From positions 2,666,001-2,730,000 of the forward strand of contig OZ245815.1 in assembly GCA_965228425.1 (NCBI GenBank): 64,000 bases of DNA. Direction: 5' to 3'. The notes under the pieces were generated by a model, which was given only the letters and a program-made list of their open reading frames with translations, searched no databases and was not told the origin of the DNA. This document shows, piece by piece, positions 45,028 through 54,321 of the stretch. A program made the translations under genes and the position numbers. Source of the DNA: JAJFJD01 sp965228425 (lineage in GTDB: Bacteria > Pseudomonadota > Alphaproteobacteria > UBA8366). The number at the start of each line of letters is the position of its first letter. The first letter of the stretch is position 1.

Positions 45028-47238
45028 TCATTTGGGTTCGATATAGATCGGGCTGCTCCAGGCACGGTGAAAATCGGTCTGCACCACGCGGACCCAGTAC
45101 GCCCCTTCGCCATCCCCGAAATCTTCATCGGTGAATTCGAAGTCGGCGTCGCTGACTCCTTCCTCCGTGTGCAGTGTGGAGGCCGTTACATACTGATCAA
45201 GTCCGCCCAAATCCCACCGCAGATCGCGGGACCGGGCATCGCCGACGGTGAAGGTCAAATCGGCGGGGCCTGCTTTGAACGCGATCACTGCATCGTCGGG
45301 CGCATCCACATCGATCAGGACTCCTTCCTCCTGTCCCGACGTGACCGAGCGCCACCGCACGTGATCGTCGCCCCAATCGTCGATACCGTATTTCGCCGTG
45401 TAGATGTTGAGCGGCGAGGCGGCGGTGATACGGCCGTTCGCGAATTGCAGCCCGCCGTCCCATTTCATGAACCGTCCACGATCCTGATGGGTCGCGCCGG
45501 ACCAGATGATCTTGATCCGGTTGGGATTACGCGCCGCCGCATTTGGCTGGAAGCGCTTAATCTCATCGCTGCGATTGAACAGGCTGATGGAGTCGATCGG
45601 GGCGGTTCCGTGCACGACCCCGGCAATCCGGACCGGACCCGACGCTGCACCGACGTCGCCCATGACGTGATCGTCCGCCGTGACGTTGAGATACATACGG
45701 GCGCCGGTCGTGCCGTAGCAGTGCCGCGCCATCATTCCGTCGTAGATACCCTTGCGGCTGAGGGTGCTGCAGTAGATCGCGCCGAGACCGCCAAGCACCG
45801 TCATTTCCGGTGTCGACGGATAGGCCAATCCCGGACGGCAGGTGTGATCGTCACTGGCGCCGACGACACCGACCCGCACGCCCGCCGCCAGGAATTCGTG
45901 CAGCCGCCATTCGAAGACGCCATGGTTGGAGCATATCTCGAAGATTGGTTCGAGTTCGGGGTCCTGGGCCTCGAAGTCCGAGCGTCGGCCGCCGATATGT
46001 GGAACCATGATCACCTTACGGCCTGTTTCTGCAATGTACTCCTTGATTTTTGCTTGCAGGTCGTTGGCGTGGACGCATTCCGTACTGCGTGCGTTCTCAT
46101 CGATTTCCCCGGGCCAGAGCTGCCAATGGCTGCTTCGGTAAATCGGGCCTTCGTCATCCAGGAACAGCACGTTGCGGTCGCCGCCGGTTCCGGTCGGGCC
46201 GGACCATTCCCAGCCGAAGAAGGCCGCGAACCGGCCGGGTTCATTGTGTTTCAAGGCGGCCTGCCGAACTTCCTCGAGGTCGGCATCCGACAGAATGAAG
46301 TCGTTGCCTTGATGCGTCGTGAAATCGATCGCCGCCAAATCGCGCGCATAGGCGAAATATTCGTCGGGCGTTCCGACCCCGACCGTCGAGGCGGTCTGCG
46401 CCTGGGTGTCGCCCCAACAGATAATCTCGTCCGTCCGCTCGCGGACGACGATCGGGTTGGATACGGCGAGCGTCGTGTTGCCGTCCTTGAGTTCCAGGCG
46501 CCGCGCATCCGTGCCGGTTAGGGTGACGCCATCGATCCACGACGCCCGGCCATCCGACTGTGACAGGGACACATCGACGGCCGGATCGGCATCCAGCGTC
46601 AATCCCGTTGCGTCGACCGGCGTCGGATTGCCGAATTTGTCGTTGCCGCGAACCTGAACCCGGAATGGTTTGCCGGATTCGACGATGGTTGGCGCCACAA
46701 CGGTGAAATATTCGGAGGGGCCGCTGAGGATTCGGAAATTGGGTGACGTGCAGTAAACGCGTTTGTATTCACCCGAACTCAGCGGGTCCATGAACACGGC
46801 GAAATCGCTGGCGCTTTCCGGGAAGGACTGGACAGCGAGGCCCCGTGACCCACCGGACGTATCGCCAAGGATCACCGTGATGGTGTCGCCGGGGTAGAGA
46901 GGGCCGCCCGCGAGCCGCACGACGGCGACTGCATTGAAGGGTCGTTTGTGGCCGCGCGGGTCGAAAAAGGTCTCGAAATGCGCCCCCTCGCGGGAGCAGG
47001 TAACTGATGCATAGTTGTCCGCCGCCGGATCGTCGAACTGCGGCTGTCCGAAATCGGCTTGGCGGCGTGTCCCGATCTTGAGACCGCCCCCCACATCCAT
47101 CGCATACGCGCCGACCGTGAAGGTCAGGGTCCAGGTCGAAAAGCTTCCGACGACGACATCGGTGGTCGGTGATATGGCCACCGAGCCCCATGTCTTAACC
47201 GTCGTTTCGTCCGTGTTTCGTTCGGTGATTTTACCCAT
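45028..47238 (-). CDS. DUF3604 protein (PHP-like predicted metal hydrolase)
   Basis: A 736-residue protein. The C-terminal two-thirds match the DUF3604 family, with the PHP-like starts ICWGDTQAQTASTVG and AIDFTTHQGNDFILSD, then KVIMVPHIGGRRSD, VGASDDHTCRPGLAYPS and the GTTGARMYLNV segment. Several of these contain likely metal-binding His and Asp. The first 200 residues are a beta-rich region with FETFFDPRGHKRPFNAVAVVRLAGG. The reaction is unknown. It sits between the transporter genes and the sulfatase in one operon, so it may act on the same organosulfur substrate. Confidence 0.85.
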   Translation of the reverse strand: MGKITERNTDETTVKTWGSVAISPTTDVVVGSFSTWTLTFTVGAYAMDVGGGLKIGTRRQADFGQPQFDDPAADNYASVTCSREGAHFETFFDPRGHKRPFNAVAVVRLAGGPLYPGDTITVILGDTSGGSRGLAVQSFPESASDFAVFMDPLSSGEYKRVYCTSPNFRILSGPSEYFTVVAPTIVESGKPFRVQVRGNDKFGNPTPVDATGLTLDADPAVDVSLSQSDGRASWIDGVTLTGTDARRLELKDGNTTLAVSNPIVVRERTDEIICWGDTQAQTASTVGVGTPDEYFAYARDLAAIDFTTHQGNDFILSDADLEEVRQAALKHNEPGRFAAFFGWEWSGPTGTGGDRNVLFLDDEGPIYRSSHWQLWPGEIDENARSTECVHANDLQAKIKEYIAETGRKVIMVPHIGGRRSDFEAQDPELEPIFEICSNHGVFEWRLHEFLAAGVRVGVVGASDDHTCRPGLAYPSTPEMTVLGGLGAIYCSTLSRKGIYDGMMARHCYGTTGARMYLNVTADDHVMGDVGAASGPVRIAGVVHGTAPIDSISLFNRSDEIKRFQPNAAARNPNRIKIIWSGATHQDRGRFMKWDGGLQFANGRITAASPLNIYTAKYGIDDWGDDHVRWRSVTSGQEEGVLIDVDAPDDAVIAFKAGPADLTFTVGDARSRDLRWDLGGLDQYVTASTLHTEEGVSDADFEFTDEDFGDGEGAYWVRVVQTDFHRAWSSPIYIEPK

Positions 47239-47391
47239 GGTTTTCGGTTCCGCTCGGGTTGGCGCAATTCAGCATCGATGGGACAGATGCGAAAATCGAA
47301 CAACGGCCCGGCCCCATCCGATCGGCCCGAAGGCCGCCGGATGGCGTCGGTCAACCGGGTATCCAAACGGGCACCCGCCGGGAAGCCGCCT

Positions 47392-48381
47392 CTACTTGAC
47401 CAGGATTCCGAGATCCGTGGCCATCTGGCGGTACCGCTTGAAGTCGCTGTCGATATGCTTCTTGAACTCTTCGGGGCCCATGTAGCGCGGCACGTCACCG
47501 ACGGCCTTGACCATCTTCTTCCAGCCCTTGCGCTTCATGGTGTCCTGGACCGCCTTGGCCCACTTATCGACGATCGGTTTCGGCAGACCTTTCGGTCCGA
47601 TCACGCCACGCCAACCGAAGATATCCACCTCGGGGAACCCCTGCTCGGCGTACGTCGGTACATCCGGGAATCCTTTGAGGCGCTTCTTCGTGGTGACCGC
47701 CAGGGCCCGGACCTTACCCGCCTTGATGAAGTCGATCGCGGAAACCAGGTTGGTTTGATGGAAATCGGCTTCCCCCCGAAGGAGCCCAGCCATCGATTTC
47801 TTGCCACCCTTGTACGGGACGGCCACGGCGTCGTCGTTCCCCAGCTTCGCTTTTTGCAGCAAGAGGTGGATGCCGAAGAAATGGATGCTGCCGGCGCCAG
47901 CATGGGAGAACTTCAGTTTGCCCGGTTTGGTTTTGATGGCGGCAAGCAGGTCTTTGAGGCTCTTGTAGGGTGAGTCCGCTTTCACGACCAGTACGTTGGG
48001 ATTCATCTGCGTCATCGCGATCGGCGTGTAATCCGCGGGCGTATACCCAGTGGACGAGTTCATCGCCGGATGCAGCACGTGACCGCCGATCATGCCTTCC
48101 ATCAGCAGGTACCCGTCCGGCTTGGCCTTCAGGGCATAGTTGATACCAATGCCGCCCGAAGCGCCCTTCTTGTTGACCACGATGATCGGCTGACCGATGT
48201 GGTCTTGAATGTTGATCGCCATGATCCGGGCCGCGGTATCCGTCGAGCCGCCAGCCCCTGACGGGACAACCAGCTTGATCGGCTTGCTGGGATATTCGTC
48301 GGCCATAGCCGGGGCAAACGCCAATGTGCCCGCAACCAGAATGGCCGCGGTTAACAATCCTTTGGGTCGTTGGTATTTCAT
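47392..48381 (-). CDS. tctC: TctC/Bug-family periplasmic substrate-binding protein
   Basis: A 329-residue Bug-type receptor of a tripartite tricarboxylate transporter. A signal peptide (GLLTAAILVAGTLAFAPAMA) precedes DEYPSKPIKLVVPSGAGGSTDTAARI and KKGASGGIGINYALKAKPDG, the family hallmarks. It binds a carboxylate or similar anion in the periplasm for TctAB. It lies downstream of tctA with a 61-base gap. Ligand unknown; the adjacent sulfatase and DUF3604 suggest an organosulfur compound. Confidence 0.94.
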   Translation of the reverse strand: MKYQRPKGLLTAAILVAGTLAFAPAMADEYPSKPIKLVVPSGAGGSTDTAARIMAINIQDHIGQPIIVVNKKGASGGIGINYALKAKPDGYLLMEGMIGGHVLHPAMNSSTGYTPADYTPIAMTQMNPNVLVVKADSPYKSLKDLLAAIKTKPGKLKFSHAGAGSIHFFGIHLLLQKAKLGNDDAVAVPYKGGKKSMAGLLRGEADFHQTNLVSAIDFIKAGKVRALAVTTKKRLKGFPDVPTYAEQGFPEVDIFGWRGVIGPKGLPKPIVDKWAKAVQDTMKRKGWKKMVKAVGDVPRYMGPEEFKKHIDSDFKRYRQMATDLGILVK

Positions 48382-48442
48382 GGTCTCCTCCTGTATCGAA
48401 TTATGCTGGGTCCGATTTGCGGGACGATTTAATGCCTTTGCG

Positions 48443-49954
48443 TCAGTCGGTAATGATCTTTGCGGCTTTCGTCCCTTTAAGCCGCCAGTGAACGTAAATT
48501 GATGCGCCCGCGCTCAACACGGCGAGGATGAGGAAGGTGACGGAGATCGCGCTGCTGACGAAAATCTCTAACGATCCGCCGGAAATGATCAGCGCTTTGC
48601 GAAGTTCATTCTCGAACAGCGGTCCGAGAATGAAGGCGATGGCGAACGGGGCAGCCGGGATTTTCTGAATGCGAAGCAAGAATCCTAGGAAGCCCACGCC
48701 AAACATGGACACAACATCGACCATCGTGCCGCGGACGGCGTAGGTGCCGTAGGTGGCCAGGATCAACACCACGGGGAACAGAATTTGCGTGGGCATCCGA
48801 ACCACCCACCTGGCCATGCGGATAACACCGTTGCCGACGAAAAGAAGAAAAACGAGGGCGACGAACAGCAGCAGGAACACGCTGTAGACGAAGTCCGGTG
48901 ACGATTCGAACAACAGCGGTCCGGGGCTCAGTCCGTGAATAACGAGCGCGCCCATCAAGACGGCCGTCGTCGTATCGCCGGGAATGCCGAGGCTCATCAT
49001 CGGAACCAGGGCGGGGCCGCAGACCGCGTTATTGCCGGCTTCGGCCCCGGCGACACCCTCCAGCGAGCCGTTGCCGAACTCCTCCGGTGTCTTTGAGAAC
49101 CTTTGTGCCAAAAAATACCCAAGAAAGGCGGCCGGACTTCCACCGAGCCCAGGGAGGGCGCCAAGCAGAGATCCGCCGGCGCTGGACCGGAGGTAGGTCG
49201 GCCAATAGCTCAGGAATTGCCGGAAGCTCATGCGCGGACCCATCTCGCCAACCGAGACGGTTTCCCGCGATTTATAGGCTTCCACACCGCGAATGATGAT
49301 CTCGGGAATCGTGAACAGACCTACCAGCAATGTCAGGATGTGCATTCCCGCCTGGAAGTCGTGGACGCCGAAGGTAAAGCGGCTGGACCCATGTATCGGG
49401 TCCTGACCAATCGTTGCGACAAGAAAACCGAAACTTGCTGCGATCAGCCCCTTCAACAGCGACTCTCCGGACACGCCGGCGATGATGGTTATCGAGAAGA
49501 GGATCACTGCGAAGACTTCCGCGGCCCCGAATTCGAGCGCGAATGTGGCGACGATCGGGAAGATCACCAAGGCGACCACGGTCGATAGAATTCCCGCCGT
49601 GAAGGATGCGTAAAGCGCCATCTCGAGCGCCAGCCGGGCCTTGCCCTTGCGGGCCAGCGGGTATCCGTCGAGGACGGTCGCGGCGGCGTTGGGCGTGCCG
49701 GGCGTGGCGATCATGATCGCCGTTACGGAGCCGCCGTAGATCGCCGTGACATAGATTCCCAGCAGCAGCGCGATCGCTGATTGCGGGTCCATGAAGAAGG
49801 TGAGGGGAAGGGCAATGACGACTGCCATGATGCCCGTGAGTCCGGGTGTCACGCCAACGAACATTCCCCAAACGACACCGCCGAAACACGCTGCGATGAC
49901 GTCCCATCGCAGGATCAGGATAACGCTTTGGATGAGGGCGTCGAAATCGATCAT
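48443..49954 (-). CDS. tctA: Tripartite tricarboxylate transporter permease, TctA family
   Basis: A 503-residue inner membrane protein with about 12 helices. Signature segments are GVVWGMFVGVTPGLTGIMAVVIALPLTF, IMIATPGTPNAAATVLDGYPLARKGKARLALEMALYASF, and LGALPGLGGSPAAFLGYFLAQR plus SLGIPGDTTTAVLMGALVIHGLSPGP. These are the conserved substrate-path motifs of TctA. It begins 8 bases after the tctB stop codon. It supplies the main channel for the solute captured by the TctC protein. Confidence 0.95.
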   Translation of the reverse strand: MIDFDALIQSVILILRWDVIAACFGGVVWGMFVGVTPGLTGIMAVVIALPLTFFMDPQSAIALLLGIYVTAIYGGSVTAIMIATPGTPNAAATVLDGYPLARKGKARLALEMALYASFTAGILSTVVALVIFPIVATFALEFGAAEVFAVILFSITIIAGVSGESLLKGLIAASFGFLVATIGQDPIHGSSRFTFGVHDFQAGMHILTLLVGLFTIPEIIIRGVEAYKSRETVSVGEMGPRMSFRQFLSYWPTYLRSSAGGSLLGALPGLGGSPAAFLGYFLAQRFSKTPEEFGNGSLEGVAGAEAGNNAVCGPALVPMMSLGIPGDTTTAVLMGALVIHGLSPGPLLFESSPDFVYSVFLLLFVALVFLLFVGNGVIRMARWVVRMPTQILFPVVLILATYGTYAVRGTMVDVVSMFGVGFLGFLLRIQKIPAAPFAIAFILGPLFENELRKALIISGGSLEIFVSSAISVTFLILAVLSAGASIYVHWRLKGTKAAKIITD

Positions 49955-49962
49955 GCCGCCCT

Positions 49963-50610
49963 CTATCCGATCAACGGCATAGTAAGCGCCGCTACATTCA
50001 TGACCCCGTCGGGCGGAAGTGCCGACTCAATCCAATCTAAAAGCCCGAGAGCGTTGGACGGCAGCAGGATGTTGGCGATCTTGACGAAGAAATATAGCAG
50101 CGCGGATGGGAGAACGACTGCGATGAGACCGATCACCCACGGCCGGCGTTCGCCGAAATAGAAGATGGTCACCGCAACGCATAGCGCCGACCCCAGGGTC
50201 AGGCCGACGAGATAGATTGCGCCGATATAGCCGATGCAGATGAGCGCCGTCCCGCCCGCCAATGCCCAATCGGAATACCGGGCCCGGCCCTGCCGCGCTT
50301 CGCGCAGATAGGTGATGACGCTTTGCGCCAGATAGATGGCGGCCAATCCGGCCAGCAGGATGAACAGGGCGTTTGGCAGGAATGCCGGCGAGTTCACGGT
50401 GCCGGCGAATTTCGCGGGAACATGCACCGCAGCGGGCACAACGAAGAAATACCCCGCCAACCCCGCGCATAGACAGAGTGCAGCGGCAATGACGTCGCCG
50501 CGATGTGTTGGTGTTTCGAGTTCGATCGGGGAAGGCGGTTGTTGAATCGAGCCATGCCCCGAATTGCCGGGGACCGGTGAATGCTCCTTCTGGACGCCAT
50601 CAAGCGACAC
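49963..50610 (-). CDS. tctB: Tripartite tricarboxylate transporter small membrane subunit, TctB family
   Basis: A 215-residue protein with four hydrophobic helices after a polar N-terminus of about 38 residues. The ending LDWIESALPPDGVMNVAALTMPLIG and short size are typical of TctB. It is the first gene of the minus-strand operon and diverges from a LysR regulator. The 120-base gap holds the control region. Confidence 0.85.
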   Translation of the reverse strand: MSLDGVQKEHSPVPGNSGHGSIQQPPSPIELETPTHRGDVIAAALCLCAGLAGYFFVVPAAVHVPAKFAGTVNSPAFLPNALFILLAGLAAIYLAQSVITYLREARQGRARYSDWALAGGTALICIGYIGAIYLVGLTLGSALCVAVTIFYFGERRPWVIGLIAVVLPSALLYFFVKIANILLPSNALGLLDWIESALPPDGVMNVAALTMPLIG

Positions 50611-50687
50611 CGAACGTCGCCTCCCGATTTCTTACCCCCTGGACCCTCTAACGAGGCCGTTGATTCCATGGTCGGTTAAAACGCATT

Positions 50688-50711
50688 ATAGGAAAAATAT
50701 ATTTTTTCTAT
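50688..50711. promoter_or_regulatory. Near-perfect AT-rich palindrome between tctB and lysR
   Basis: A 24-base near-palindrome (22 of 24 positions symmetric) with ATAGG at its left end, TCTAT at its right, and a run of A then T in the centre. A TATAAT box reading towards tctB occupies 50690-50685, overlapping its edge, and a TTGATT/CATTAT pair may serve lysR. LysR proteins typically bind a symmetric site of this kind in divergent promoters. It is probably the operator for the transporter-sulfatase operon. Confidence 0.55.
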
Positions 50712-50731
50712 GTATTTTATAGGGAATCTCT

Positions 50732-51595
50732 ATGAAATATACGCAACTACGATCCTTCCACGCGGTCGCCAAGGCCGGGAGTTTCACGCGGGCGGCCCGG
50801 AACTTGAACGTGTCCCAACCAACCGTCACCGAACAGGTTCGCGATTTGGAAGCGACCTACGCGATTGAGTTGTTTAACCGGACGCACCGCCAGGTCCGGC
50901 TCACCACCGTCGGACGGTCTCTTTTTGAAATTACGCAGCGCTTCTTCGGCATCGTCGATGAAACCGACGAGTTCTTGCGGGCTGCGGCGGATTATGGAGC
51001 GGGCCATCTGCGCGTGTCGTCGGTGCTGCCGTTTTCGATCGTCGAAATTTTGACCGCCTTTCGGCAGCAATACCCGAAGGTCAAGGTATCGGTCGCGGCC
51101 GGGAATTCGGCTACGACGCTGAAAGGCCTTCTGGCTTATGAATCGGATGTCGGCATTCTGTCGGATCATGATCCGGACCATCGTCTCTTCACCCACATCC
51201 ATGACAGCCATGCCCTCGTGGCGATTGTCAGTAATCGTCATCCCTGGGCGCAACGCACGGGCATAAGCCTGAGCGAATTGGATGGCCAGCCGATGGTGCT
51301 CCGGGAAGTGGGTTCAAATACGCGCCGCGCTTTCGAAAATGCGGCCGTTGGCGCCGGTGTTTCGCCTACGATGGTGCTTGAGATCGAAAGCGGGGAGGCA
51401 ATTCGGGAAGCCGTCGCCGAGGGGCATGGCATTGGCGTTTATGGCGAGCGCTCGTTGCCGGCCGACCCGCGCCTAAAAGTACTTCGATTCACGGACGTGA
51501 ACGTCCGCCTTAACCGCTATCTTGCTTGTCTGAAGGAACGGCAGAACGAACATCTGGTCGCGGCGTTCTTTCGGATCGCCGATTTGGCGCGGTAA
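50732..51595 (+). CDS. LysR-family transcriptional regulator
   Basis: A 287-residue LysR protein. The helix-turn-helix is at residues 1-60 (YTQLRSFHAVAKAGSFTRAARNLNVSQPTVTEQVRDLE). The periplasmic-binding-like effector domain follows to the end. ATG 50732 is directly after the palindromic region. Divergence from tctBAC-DUF3604-sulfatase implies control of that operon by its substrate, as is usual for LysR pairs; the effector is unknown. Confidence 0.92.
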   Translation: MKYTQLRSFHAVAKAGSFTRAARNLNVSQPTVTEQVRDLEATYAIELFNRTHRQVRLTTVGRSLFEITQRFFGIVDETDEFLRAAADYGAGHLRVSSVLPFSIVEILTAFRQQYPKVKVSVAAGNSATTLKGLLAYESDVGILSDHDPDHRLFTHIHDSHALVAIVSNRHPWAQRTGISLSELDGQPMVLREVGSNTRRAFENAAVGAGVSPTMVLEIESGEAIREAVAEGHGIGVYGERSLPADPRLKVLRFTDVNVRLNRYLACLKERQNEHLVAAFFRIADLAR

Positions 51596-51640
51596 CCAAG
51601 ATACCGGTTGCTGCTGGTCGGGCCTGCCAAAGGATACCGT

Positions 51641-52462
51641 TCAGGCCGGTTTCCAATCCGGCCGGCCTTCGCTTTTTCGCTCGTAGGGCACCCGGTACGT
51701 GTCCAGGAAATCGTGGAAATGGACGGTGGTTTGGTCCTCGGCCAGGAACACGACCGCGTAGGCGGGTGGCTCGTGGCTTTTCGGCACGGTTTCGATGACA
51801 TCGAAGTCCAACGGCGTTTGGTGACTGGTGGCGCGCAGCGTCGTGTAGGGGATTCCAAGCCAACTGCCGGCAATGGGGCGATGAACGTGGCCGAAGAAGA
51901 TGTGGCGGATATTGTCGAAATCCGAGAGCACGTCACCGATCCGCCCGCCGTCGGCGCCGAGCCCGATCCGGTCGATGCAGGGAATGCCGACATCGAAGGG
52001 CGGATGGTGCATGAACAGGTAGACGGGTTTGTCCCGGGACCGGTCGAGTTCCTGGCGCAACCATGCCAGCCGGGCATCGCAATAGCTTCCCCAACCCTTT
52101 CCTTGCTCGACGGTATCCAAAATCACGAACCGGCCGGCGCTGGTATCGACCGTTGTTTGCAGAAAGCCGTCCGAATCCTGCGGCATATCGGGGAACTCCG
52201 CGAGCAGGCGGTCGCGCTGGTCATGGTTGCCGACCAGGAGATGGATCGGAACTCGCAGTTTGGCCAGGCAAGCCTTCAGGTCCTCATAGGCTTTTGGCTG
52301 TGCGACATGCGCCAGGTCACCGGTCAGGACGCATAGCTCTGCGTCCGAATGGTTGCGGTTGATGTCGTCGATGCAGGCGTCGAGACGCTCGCAGGGGTTC
52401 AAGCCGTGCAGGATTTCGCCGCGCGGTACGAGGTGGGTATCGGTGAAGTGAATGAATTTCAT
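51641..52462 (-). CDS. cpdA: Class III cyclic-nucleotide phosphodiesterase, CpdA-like
   Basis: A 273-residue calcineurin-like metallophosphoesterase. Metal ligands are visible in FTDTHLVP (Asp8, His10), LTGDLAHVA, LLVGNHDQRDRL, MHHPPFDVG and FFGHVHRPI. The GNHDQR and HHPP segments and size fit CpdA (IcpD-type), which hydrolyses 3',5'-cAMP and related compounds. No cyclase is in the window, so the cyclic AMP role rests on sequence likeness. Convergent to lysR. Confidence 0.82.
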   Translation of the reverse strand: MKFIHFTDTHLVPRGEILHGLNPCERLDACIDDINRNHSDAELCVLTGDLAHVAQPKAYEDLKACLAKLRVPIHLLVGNHDQRDRLLAEFPDMPQDSDGFLQTTVDTSAGRFVILDTVEQGKGWGSYCDARLAWLRQELDRSRDKPVYLFMHHPPFDVGIPCIDRIGLGADGGRIGDVLSDFDNIRHIFFGHVHRPIAGSWLGIPYTTLRATSHQTPLDFDVIETVPKSHEPPAYAVVFLAEDQTTVHFHDFLDTYRVPYERKSEGRPDWKPA

Positions 52463-52589
52463 GGCATCCCTGCGGACGAGTGTGATCGTGATACCTCAGA
52501 ATAACACTATGGGAAGTTCGTGACGGGCTTGTTGCCCATCTTCGCCGCAGGTCGATCCGAACCGTCGGTGTTTCGGGACTAAAACCGAC

Positions 52590-53810
52590 CTACCGCATCA
52601 GATCGCGCATCGAAACGCTTTCGTCCGCCAGGGCGGCATCGTCGAGCGGTTTGTCGCCGCCGATCAGGCGGCGGGCGATGCGCATGTCGCGGGGCCGGTT
52701 GACGCTCATCGCGCCGACCATGCGGTCGCCGGTCATCTGGAAGCCGATGAAGTCGGTGGAGGTGGGGGCACCGCGGAAGACGACACGATCCCAGCTCTCC
52801 GGCATTCCGGCGACCTGCAAATTGGCGTCGAACTGATCCGACCACATCCACGGCACCTCGCTATAGGCCTGCGCATCGCCGCACATGGCCTTCGCGGCGG
52901 CGATCGCCTGGTTCTGGGCGTTCTGCCAGGATTCCAATCGGATGTGCCGGCCATACAGCGGGTTCAGGTGGTTGGTGACATCGCCTGCCGCGTAAATGTC
53001 GGGGGCGGAGGTTCGGCCGAATTCGTCCACCACGATGCCGTTGTCGACCGTGAGGCCCGCGTCGACGGCAAGCGCGGTCTCGGGAATGATGCCGACACCG
53101 ATCACCGCTATGTCCGCTGCTATTCGCTCGCCCTCGGCGGTCACCGCATGGGTTACCGTGCCGTCGCCTTCGAAGGAGGCGATGCCGGTGTTCAGGCGAA
53201 TATCGATGCCTTGTGCGGTGTGGAGTGTCAGGAATGCGTCCGACACTTCCGGTAGGACCGCGCGGCCCATCAAGCGGTCGGCCATTTCCAGCACGGTCAC
53301 GGCGCAACCCTGTTGCCGGGCGCTGGCCGCGACCTCGAGACCGATGAACCCGCCGCCCACCACGGCGACGCGTTTGCCGTCGCCCAAGCCATCCTGGATG
53401 GCGCGGCTGTCGTCGAGCGTGCGGAGATAATGGATGTTCGTCATGTCGGCGCCCGGCAGCGGCAATTGTCGCACCGCGCCGCCGGTGGTCAGCAGCAGCT
53501 TGTCGTAGGAAACGGTGCTGCCGTCGTCGAGCGTGACGGATTTCGTCGTGGTATCGAGCCCGGTCGCTCGTCGGCCGAGCCGGCAGTCGATATCGTTCTC
53601 GGCGTAGAAGGCGTCGTCCCGGACCGGCGTGTGCGCCTCGGGCCGTCCCTGAAGCAGGTCCTTGGACAGCGGCGGTCGTTCGTAGGGCAGGTGAAGCTCG
53701 TCGCCGATCAGGATGATTTTGCCGGTGAATCCTGCGCCGCGCATCGCTTCGACGGCCCGGCCGCCGGCATGGCCCGCACCGACCACGACATATGTTTCAG
53801 GACCGGGCAT
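52590..53810 (-). CDS. FAD-dependent ferredoxin/rubredoxin reductase
   Basis: A 406-residue NADH-dependent flavoprotein of the ferredoxin reductase type found with aromatic and heteroaromatic dioxygenases. It has TYVVVGAGHAGGRAVEAMR (FAD), PYERPPLSKDLLQG, VAVVGGGFIGLEVAASARQQGCAVTVLE (NADH) and TSAPDIYAAGDVTNH. It ends in the reductase C-terminal domain (WMWSDQFDANLQVAG). It starts 29 bases after the Rieske ferredoxin gene, so it should pass electrons to that ferredoxin. Confidence 0.93.
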   Translation of the reverse strand: MPGPETYVVVGAGHAGGRAVEAMRGAGFTGKIILIGDELHLPYERPPLSKDLLQGRPEAHTPVRDDAFYAENDIDCRLGRRATGLDTTTKSVTLDDGSTVSYDKLLLTTGGAVRQLPLPGADMTNIHYLRTLDDSRAIQDGLGDGKRVAVVGGGFIGLEVAASARQQGCAVTVLEMADRLMGRAVLPEVSDAFLTLHTAQGIDIRLNTGIASFEGDGTVTHAVTAEGERIAADIAVIGVGIIPETALAVDAGLTVDNGIVVDEFGRTSAPDIYAAGDVTNHLNPLYGRHIRLESWQNAQNQAIAAAKAMCGDAQAYSEVPWMWSDQFDANLQVAGMPESWDRVVFRGAPTSTDFIGFQMTGDRMVGAMSVNRPRDMRIARRLIGGDKPLDDAALADESVSMRDLMR

Positions 53811-53839
53811 GAGCGAGAATCTCCGGGGAGGGGGCGTGG

Positions 53840-54154
53840 TTAGACTTTGACCAGAACTTTGCCGTCTTCGACCTTCACCTCGTAGGTGCGCAGTCCCTCG
53901 GACACGGGCGGGCAGAGAGCCTCGCCGGTCTTGATGTTGAACCGCCCTTCATGCAGGGGGCATTCGATTTCGTCGCCTTCCTGAAATCCGTGCACCATCG
54001 ACGCGAAGGCGTGCGTGCAGATATTGCTGGTCGCGAATATGTCGCCGTCGACGTTGAATAGCGCGATCTCGGTGTCGCCGACTTCGACCTTGATGGGTTC
54101 GTCGGGTGCGACGTCGTCTTTTGCTGCAACGGAGTGCCAGGTTGCCTCTGTCAT
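53840..54154 (-). CDS. Rieske-type [2Fe-2S] ferredoxin
   Basis: A 104-residue ferredoxin with the Rieske ligands Cys46 and His48 (CTHAF) and Cys65 and His68 (CPLHEGRF). The size is that of NirD/BphF/CarAc-like ferredoxins that serve oxygenases. ATG 54154 begins MTEATWHSVAAKDD; the longer frame to 54307 has no support. It is operonic with the reductase. The oxygenase large subunit it would serve is not in the window, so the partner may be elsewhere. Confidence 0.94.
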   Translation of the reverse strand: MTEATWHSVAAKDDVAPDEPIKVEVGDTEIALFNVDGDIFATSNICTHAFASMVHGFQEGDEIECPLHEGRFNIKTGEALCPPVSEGLRTYEVKVEDGKVLVKV

Positions 54155-54321
54155 GGTTCTTTTCCGTCCCCTAAGTGAAAGGCCCCGAAGACCGGGACCG
54201 CAGTAAGCCAAAACGTGAATGTATATATAGAGTTCCCGGATTAGCGTCTCCAGTGTAATTTGGCGCACCGCCGCAGCCGCGGTATGGCCATTCCGTCGAC
54301 AACGCACCGATCCAATTTCGA

